Source: Flavobacterium sp. UBA7680
GTDB lineage: Bacteria; Bacteroidota; Bacteroidia; Flavobacteriales; Flavobacteriaceae
DNA: 64,000 nucleotides
NCBI RefSeq assembly: GCF_002482975.1
Contig: NZ_DLHA01000057.1
Location: 30,838 to 94,837, forward strand
Direction: 5' to 3'
Shown one piece after another: positions 59,550-64,000 of the stretch. Position 1 is the stretch's first letter. Every line of letters begins with the position of its first letter. The notes beneath the pieces were generated by a model. The model had not been told where the DNA came from. It worked only from the letters and a program-made list of their open reading frames with translations, and did no database searches. Both the position numbers and the translations under genes were made by a program.

Positions 59550-61554
59550 TTTCCTGATTTTCGTTTATTACATTTAATTCAATATATACTGATGTTCCCT
59601 GATTGGGTTTACTTTCAATTTCTAATTTTCCGTTCAGAAATTCTACACGGTTTTTAATATTTTTAAGTCCCATTCCGTTTTTGTTTTTTGGGTCCGAAAT
59701 ATCAAAACCAACTCCATTATCTTCGACTGTAATAAAAAACACATCTTTGTTTTGGGAGCACGAAACCAAAACCTGAGAGGCTTTGGCATATTTTAAAGCA
59801 TTATTCAACAATTCCTGAATAATTCTGTAAATCATGATTTCGTAATTTTTAGGAAGCCTTGATTTTTTTATCAGATATTGAAATTCAACTTTAGTAACAG
59901 CATTAGAATTCGCCGCACATAAATCTCTTAAAGCGTGTTCTAAACTCAATTCTAACAAACTTTCTGGCATTAAATTCTGCGATATATTACGAAGTTCTTT
60001 GATCGAATTGTCCAACAGTGCGTCTACTCCATTTACTGTTTCGGCATTTTCTTTTTTTGCCAGGTTCAAATGAATTTTTACACTCGAAAGCATACTTCCC
60101 AAACCATCATGCAAATCTCTGGCAATTCTTTTACGTTCCATTTCTTCTCCTTGAATCAAAGCCTTAGAAACCGAAAGTTTATGTCGATCTTCAAAAGCTG
60201 ACAATTCTTGTTTGAGGTTGATTTCTTTTTGAACGCTTAATTTCTTTTGGTTTTTATTGAAAATCCAGAGAAATAAAACAATCAAAAGCAACAGGAAAGA
60301 TAAACCTGCAAATAGCAATGAATTTAATCGGTTGCTGTATACCATTAAGGCAGCTTTATCATTTAACGATTGCAGCATCGTTATTTTTTTCTCGCTTTCG
60401 GCTTTTTTATATTTTGCTTCAAGCTCTACAATCTCACTTTTAAACTTGGTATTATTGAGACTATCGTTTACTGCATTGTATTTATGCGAATAAAAATAGG
60501 CCTTATCATATTCTTTTGTGGCATTGTACACTTTGGCCAATTCGTTATAATAATTCTTTTTATCTACAACAAAAGGAGTATTTTTTAAAAGATATTCTAA
60601 GTTCTTTTTTGCCTTTTCATAATTCTTTAATTTAAAAAGCACTTCATATTCGGCAAATTTCAATCGGTTTAAAGCGATGGCATTCAGGTGTTTTTCGGCT
60701 GATTTTATTCCTTTTTCATAACTTTCTAAAGCGATTGCATTTTTATTTTGTTTGGCGTAATACAATCCTTCCGAATAAAAATAGGAATCGTTTAAATTTG
60801 AGTCCGGGAAATTTTTTAATGTCGAAAATGCTTTATCGAGTACTTTTTCGGCATCATAAAAATGCTTCAATTCTACCAGGTTTTCAGCATTAATAATATA
60901 AGTTTCCATTTTTGATTCGGCAAGAGTTGGCGATTTTTTAATGGCTCTTTCAATATAAAGCTGGGCTTCATTTAGATATTCGCTCGCTTTCTCGCGTTCG
61001 TTGTTATTCATAAAAATAATAGCAACTGCTTTATACAAACCACTTATAAGTTCATAATCACGACTCTTTTTTGCCGCAGGAATCGCTTCATTAATCAGCA
61101 ATTTCATATAGGCTTTTTCGTTGTTTTTACGCTGCTGCATAATACCATAGTTCTGCAGGATAATTGCCCTGAGTCGAAAAGCTTCGGTATTATAATATTT
61201 TTTCAGCTTTTCGTTTCCGTCAAGCAGTGTTTTTTCAAAACCGTCAACGTCACCTTTTTCTAAGAAGCTATACGAATTGTAAAATACTCCCGCATCGTTT
61301 AAGAACGGAAATTTACTTTTTAATTTATTGGCTTGTTCTAAATATTCTTTTGATTTTTTGGCATCCTGAACCATCAAATACAGTTTAGATAATTTAAAAC
61401 TATACAGGCATTTTATACTATCTGATTTTGTGTTTTTAGTGATTTTAGCAATACTGTCTATATAAACCGAATCATCATCAAGAAAAAGGATTACCTGCGA
61501 ATGTGAAACAGCAGATGAAAAAAGAAATAATAGCAATAAGTAGATTTTCTTCAT
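59542..61554 (-). CDS. TPR-containing sensor histidine kinase (HisKA_3 type)
   Basis: 670 residues from ATG 61552-61554 with a signal peptide (KKIYLLLLFLFSSAVSHSQ); the longer frame begins with TTG. Periplasmic TPR-like repeats (about 60-370), a membrane helix (LNSLLFAGLSFLLLLIVLFLW), then a NarX-type dimerisation domain with H-box MERKRIARDLHDGLGSML and a HATPase (ITVEDNGVGFD ... NGMGLKNIKNRVEFLNG). It pairs with the LuxR-type regulator encoded downstream with an 8-nt overlap. TPR-sensor kinases of this layout are typical of Bacteroidota. Confidence 0.92.
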   Translation of the reverse strand: MKKIYLLLLFLFSSAVSHSQVILFLDDDSVYIDSIAKITKNTKSDSIKCLYSFKLSKLYLMVQDAKKSKEYLEQANKLKSKFPFLNDAGVFYNSYSFLEKGDVDGFEKTLLDGNEKLKKYYNTEAFRLRAIILQNYGIMQQRKNNEKAYMKLLINEAIPAAKKSRDYELISGLYKAVAIIFMNNNEREKASEYLNEAQLYIERAIKKSPTLAESKMETYIINAENLVELKHFYDAEKVLDKAFSTLKNFPDSNLNDSYFYSEGLYYAKQNKNAIALESYEKGIKSAEKHLNAIALNRLKFAEYEVLFKLKNYEKAKKNLEYLLKNTPFVVDKKNYYNELAKVYNATKEYDKAYFYSHKYNAVNDSLNNTKFKSEIVELEAKYKKAESEKKITMLQSLNDKAALMVYSNRLNSLLFAGLSFLLLLIVLFLWIFNKNQKKLSVQKEINLKQELSAFEDRHKLSVSKALIQGEEMERKRIARDLHDGLGSMLSSVKIHLNLAKKENAETVNGVDALLDNSIKELRNISQNLMPESLLELSLEHALRDLCAANSNAVTKVEFQYLIKKSRLPKNYEIMIYRIIQELLNNALKYAKASQVLVSCSQNKDVFFITVEDNGVGFDISDPKNKNGMGLKNIKNRVEFLNGKLEIESKPNQGTSVYIELNVINENQENE

Positions 61555-61569
61555 AAAATGGTATTTATT

Positions 61570-61577
61570 CAAATTTA
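61570..61577 (-). promoter_or_regulatory. -7 box of the sensor kinase gene
   Basis: Minus strand TAAATTTG, 16 bp before the ATG at 61554. No clear TTG at -33; the palindrome at 61615-61632 lies just beyond, in activator distance. Confidence 0.4.
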
Positions 61578-61614
61578 TAAATAAAAAAATGTTTGAAAAG
61601 GAATTACACCACTT

Positions 61615-61654
61615 TTACCTGATATCAGGTAATTCAAAATGCATTTTATCAGGT
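61615..61654. promoter_or_regulatory. Palindromic operator with a third half-site
   Basis: TTACCTGATATCAGGTAA (61615-61632) is a perfect 18-bp palindrome. A further half-site TATCAGGTAT lies at 61647-61656, 24 bp on, adjacent to the -33 element of the small lipoprotein promoter. The site is between the divergent kinase and lipoprotein genes and is a likely target of the LuxR-type regulator. Confidence 0.65.
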
Positions 61655-61655
61655 A

Positions 61656-61686
61656 TTGCCATGTCTTTTATAAGCGCCTAATTTTG
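61656..61686 (+). promoter_or_regulatory. Promoter of the small lipoprotein gene
   Basis: TTG (61656-61658), 20-nt spacer, TAATTTTG (61679-61686), matching the consensus; ATG follows at 61721. Confidence 0.65.
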
Positions 61687-61720
61687 TTTTAAATGAATGT
61701 TAATTAATAAAAAAAATATT

Positions 61721-62119
61721 ATGAAATCAATTTTGAAAACTTTAGCAATTGTATTAACTCTTGCTTTTACAGTAGGATCATGCAGCAGCGATAACGATAA
61801 TGACTCAAAGGCAGCTTCAAGAGATGTGAAATATGAAATAACTGGAAATTATACAGGAAGTGTGTCTGTATTTTATTTTGAAAAAGGCGGAAATGCATTA
61901 AACGAAGATATCACTAAACTTCCATGGACAAAAGAATTTACTGCTGATGCAAAATCTTTAGGAGCGTCATTAAGCGCAAGTGGCCACGGTGGAGTTGCAG
62001 GACAACAATTAACTGGTAAAATTTATATTGGAGGAAAACTAGAAAATGAGCTAACTGCTACAGCAACTAGTGATGGAATAATTGTATTACCTCTTACACC
62101 TTATGTTTTTCCTCTATAA
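61721..62119 (+). CDS. Small lipoprotein, probable target of the two-component system
   Basis: 132 residues from ATG 61721 (MKSILKTLAIVLTLAFTVGSCSS). Lipobox with Cys21 followed by SSDNDND, acidic residues that resemble a surface-export signal. The mature part (VKYEITGNYTGSVSVFYFE ... GKIYIGGKLENELTATATSDG) is beta-rich and looks like a small jelly-roll or FTP-like fold; no family recognised. It stands behind a consensus promoter and a palindromic operator divergent from the sensor kinase. Confidence 0.78.
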   Translation: MKSILKTLAIVLTLAFTVGSCSSDNDNDSKAASRDVKYEITGNYTGSVSVFYFEKGGNALNEDITKLPWTKEFTADAKSLGASLSASGHGGVAGQQLTGKIYIGGKLENELTATATSDGIIVLPLTPYVFPL

Positions 62120-62160
62120 GTTTTAGGAGTAGAATTTTTATTTTAATTTTGGAAAAAAGG

Positions 62161-62189
62161 AGCTCCGCATTATTGTGGAGCTTTTTTTA
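62161..62189 (+). terminator. Terminator after the small lipoprotein gene
   Basis: AGCTCCGCA, 7-nt loop, TGTGGAGCT (one G-T pair), then T-run. It serves the plus strand and also overlaps the end of the converging membrane gene. Confidence 0.8.
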
Positions 62190-62780
62190 TTCTTCCAATT
62201 GATGGTTGATCGCTTCAAACTTCTCAATCAATCCATTAATTTTATCTTGTTGTTTTGCAATTTGTTTTGGGCGAATATAAAACCAATTAAAGGCAATCCA
62301 TAATAAAGTGATTCCGTAGGTTATCAAAGCATAGAAAACAGTCATTCTTGATGCGTATTCATACATATACAGACAAATTTCTGCCATAAGCAAAACAAAA
62401 TACCAGCTTAATACTTTCGACTGCATGTATTGCTGCTTTTTTCTAATCAAGATTAATTGTTGCAAATATTCCTGATTGGTTTGTGTCGAATCGATATTTT
62501 TAAAAGTACTCAATACTCTGTTGTAAACTCCAACATACATTACCATTGCTAAAATTGCTAATATGATTCCGATTTTGGTCGAGATAAATTCAGGCTGATA
62601 ACGGTACCATATAAAAATTATAAAAGCACTTGTTGCAGCAAGCAAAATATTAGTTCTCCACAATGATCTTAAACTTGCTTTTTTAAACTGTTTTAATCTC
62701 GCCAACAAATCTTCGATATTGGGTTTGTTTACGGCTTGTTTCTTCCATAAATCTTTAAAGTCTATATTATTGTTGTCCAT
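62187..62780 (-). CDS. Membrane protein encoded with the ECF sigma factor (possible anti-sigma partner)
   Basis: 197 residues. A soluble N-terminus (DFKDLWKKQAVNKPNIEDLLARLKQF) precedes four hydrophobic helices and a charged coiled-coil-like tail. The gene overlaps the sigma gene by 14 nt and follows it, the usual arrangement of anti-sigma factors, but there is no recognisable ZAS or FecR domain. Calling it an anti-sigma is inference from position. Confidence 0.7.
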   Translation of the reverse strand: MDNNNIDFKDLWKKQAVNKPNIEDLLARLKQFKKASLRSLWRTNILLAATSAFIIFIWYRYQPEFISTKIGIILAILAMVMYVGVYNRVLSTFKNIDSTQTNQEYLQQLILIRKKQQYMQSKVLSWYFVLLMAEICLYMYEYASRMTVFYALITYGITLLWIAFNWFYIRPKQIAKQQDKINGLIEKFEAINHQLEE

Positions 62781-63240
62781 TTTCTTTAAATTTTTGAGTC
62801 AGTTTTTCTTTAATTCTGTGAATTTTCACTCTAACATTTGCTTCAGAAAGACCAATAATTTTGGCTATTTCGGCTTGCTTTACATCTTCTAATTCCAGCG
62901 AAATAATGATACGTTCTGTTTCCGGCAATTCGGCAATACATTGATACAAAAACTGAATTTGCGGTTCTAATGATGTTTGTTTTTCTTCGGTAAGATGATT
63001 GGGTAAATCCGATTTAGGGAAACGTTTTTCTTTTTCGATCTGCCTTAAACAATTATTAGATGCGATTCTGAAAATCCAGGTTCCTATACCCGATTCATTT
63101 CTAAAAGTTTCCAGCTTTTGCCAGACAATAATAAAAGTTTCCTGAGCTAAATCCTGCGCGACATCATGATCGTTGACAAAACCCATACAAAGCCTGAATA
63201 TTCTGTCCCAATACGTTTTATAAATAGTTTCAAACTCCAT
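62767..63240 (-). CDS. ECF-type RNA polymerase sigma factor
   Basis: 157 residues. Region 2 is ETIYKTYWDRIFRLCMGFVNDHDVAQDLAQETFIIVW ... GIGTWIFRIASNNCLRQI; region 4 is ELPETERIIISLELEDVKQAEIAKIIGLSEANVRVKIHRIKEKL. No region 1 or 3, as for extracytoplasmic-function sigma factors. It starts 3 bp after the stop of the hydrolase gene and overlaps the membrane gene that follows. Confidence 0.93.
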   Translation of the reverse strand: MEFETIYKTYWDRIFRLCMGFVNDHDVAQDLAQETFIIVWQKLETFRNESGIGTWIFRIASNNCLRQIEKEKRFPKSDLPNHLTEEKQTSLEPQIQFLYQCIAELPETERIIISLELEDVKQAEIAKIIGLSEANVRVKIHRIKEKLTQKFKENGQQ

Positions 63241-63243
63241 TTA

Positions 63244-64000
63244 TTACGATTTTATAAAATTGTTGATCTGACTTAAATACCACACTTTATCATCATACAT
63301 TATAAAGTGTAAGCCTTTATTGGCATATTGAAAATTGCCTGTTTTTAAATTTTTATACTGAGCATCAATTGCAGGTTTTAAATTTACAAAATAAGATTCC
63401 AGTAAAATTAACGACGGACATTTTATAGCAGCAATTTTATCTCTTAAATCTGTATTAGAGAAATCGCAATACATTTCGGCAAAGGTTTTTCAATCTGATT
63501 TTACGCTCCAATCTACTACCATATCCAGTTTCGAAGTATCTTCAAGAAGCCTTGGCATTGTTTTTTTCTGCATATCAGCAAACTGACTATCTGATAATGC
63601 CGTCATTTGACTTACCATTGCCGAACAGTCATTATTTTCTTTTGATTTGAATGAAGGATCCATCAACGCACCTAAACATGGTAATGCATCGACCACAACA
63701 ATTTTACTGATTAATTCAGGATAATCTGCAGCAATTGCCAATGCTAATCCGCCACCCATGCTATGACCAACAATAATTGGTTTTTCTATTTTATTTGCTT
63801 TGATATAATCAGCAATTTCGTTTTCCCAATTTTTGAATGTTGCGTTTCCTTGTGGTTTTACTCCGGCAAAACCTGCCATTGTAAAAGTGTAACAGGTAAA
63901 ATCTTTTTCGAAGTTTGCTTTGGTTTCATTCCACACATCTCCTGAAGAGGCAAATCCGGGAATGAATACTATTGTCTGTTTTCCTTTTCCGGTTTTAAGA
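63244..64000 (-). pseudogene. Alpha/beta hydrolase with an in-frame TGA (5' end beyond window)
   Basis: Read leftward, the frame is open from base 64000: GKGKQTIVFIPGFASSGDVW ... IIVGHSMGGGLALAIAADYPELI (nucleophile serine in GHSMGG), then WSVKSD, a TGA at 63490-63492, and in the same frame KTFAEMYCDF ... GLHFIMYDDKVWYLSQINNFI to a TAA at 63244. The stop probably replaces a TGG tryptophan codon. The part after the stop contains the expected catalytic histidine (LHFIMYDD), so the truncated product should be inactive. Sequencing error, recent nonsense mutation or read-through are all possible. Confidence 0.8.

Noticed and set aside
63490..63492. TGA as a selenocysteine codon
   Set aside because: No SECIS-like hairpin directly after it and the aligned residue in hydrolases of this type is not a catalytic Cys; a TGG to TGA change is simpler.
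1..64000. tRNA, rRNA, transposase or integrase genes
   Set aside because: No TΨC-type tRNA box with a matching acceptor stem and no transposase-like motif was found by reading; absence is by eye only and would need a dedicated scan.

Overview
This window looks like a Flavobacterium-type genome (Bacteroidota, Flavobacteriaceae). It is strongly AT-rich. Several genes have the Bacteroidota promoter form TTG-N17-23-TAnnTTTG and no obvious Shine-Dalgarno sequence. It carries a type IX secretion sorting domain, TonB-dependent receptors, families typical of the phylum (DUF3109, DUF4271, DUF4296, DUF3857), and many short palindromic intergenic repeats. I saw no rRNA, tRNA, transposase, prophage or CRISPR array.

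Layout. 1-6.5 kb: a partial DUF3857/transglutaminase protein, dtd, rsgA, and a 1.1-kaa VIT-domain protein that carries a TonB-plug-like insert. 6.7-11.1 kb: an aromatic amino acid operon read leftward (pheA, aminotransferase, tyrA, DAHP synthase/chorismate mutase), preceded by a Phe-rich leader peptide and a terminator/antiterminator pair that form a textbook attenuator. 11.2-16.7 kb: a ParE-type toxin-antitoxin pair, class I ribonucleotide reductase (nrdB, nrdA) and a DUF3109 protein. 17-26.5 kb: MarC, a short flavoprotein, a ctp-type protease operon with dCMP deaminase and HupE/UreJ, TerB, fbp, a GNAT acetyltransferase and aspartate kinase.

26.55-29.74 kb: the most notable segment, a compact SDP-like (sporulation-delaying-protein, 'cannibalism') toxin locus. 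It has a divergent Xre regulator, an SdpC-like toxin precursor, SdpA, SdpB and an SdpI-like immunity protein. It is bracketed by 61-bp direct repeats that each contain a terminator, so it looks like an inserted cassette.

29.8-38.6 kb: an outer-membrane beta-barrel receptor, two tandem membrane-anchored AraC regulators, a very large putative outer-membrane protein and a secreted Lys/Ala-rich protein. 38.9-48.7 kb: a MurG-like glycosyltransferase, then a probable phosphate-scavenging cluster (OprO/OprP-type porin, PhoR/PhoB-like pair, TonB receptor, surface lipoprotein, and a protein that is little more than a T9SS sorting domain). 48.8-58.9 kb: a LuxE-like enzyme, tyrS, an epimerase, a pyrC operon, hemD, an Lrp-type regulator and a zinc peptidase. 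58.9-64 kb: a NarL/LuxR-type two-component system with a likely palindromic operator next to a small lipoprotein gene, an ECF sigma factor with a membrane partner, and an alpha/beta hydrolase interrupted by an in-frame TGA at the window edge.

All functions are assigned from recognisable motifs and context; no database search was possible. Start codons were moved from the longest ORF where a signal peptide, family N-terminus or promoter position favoured a later start.
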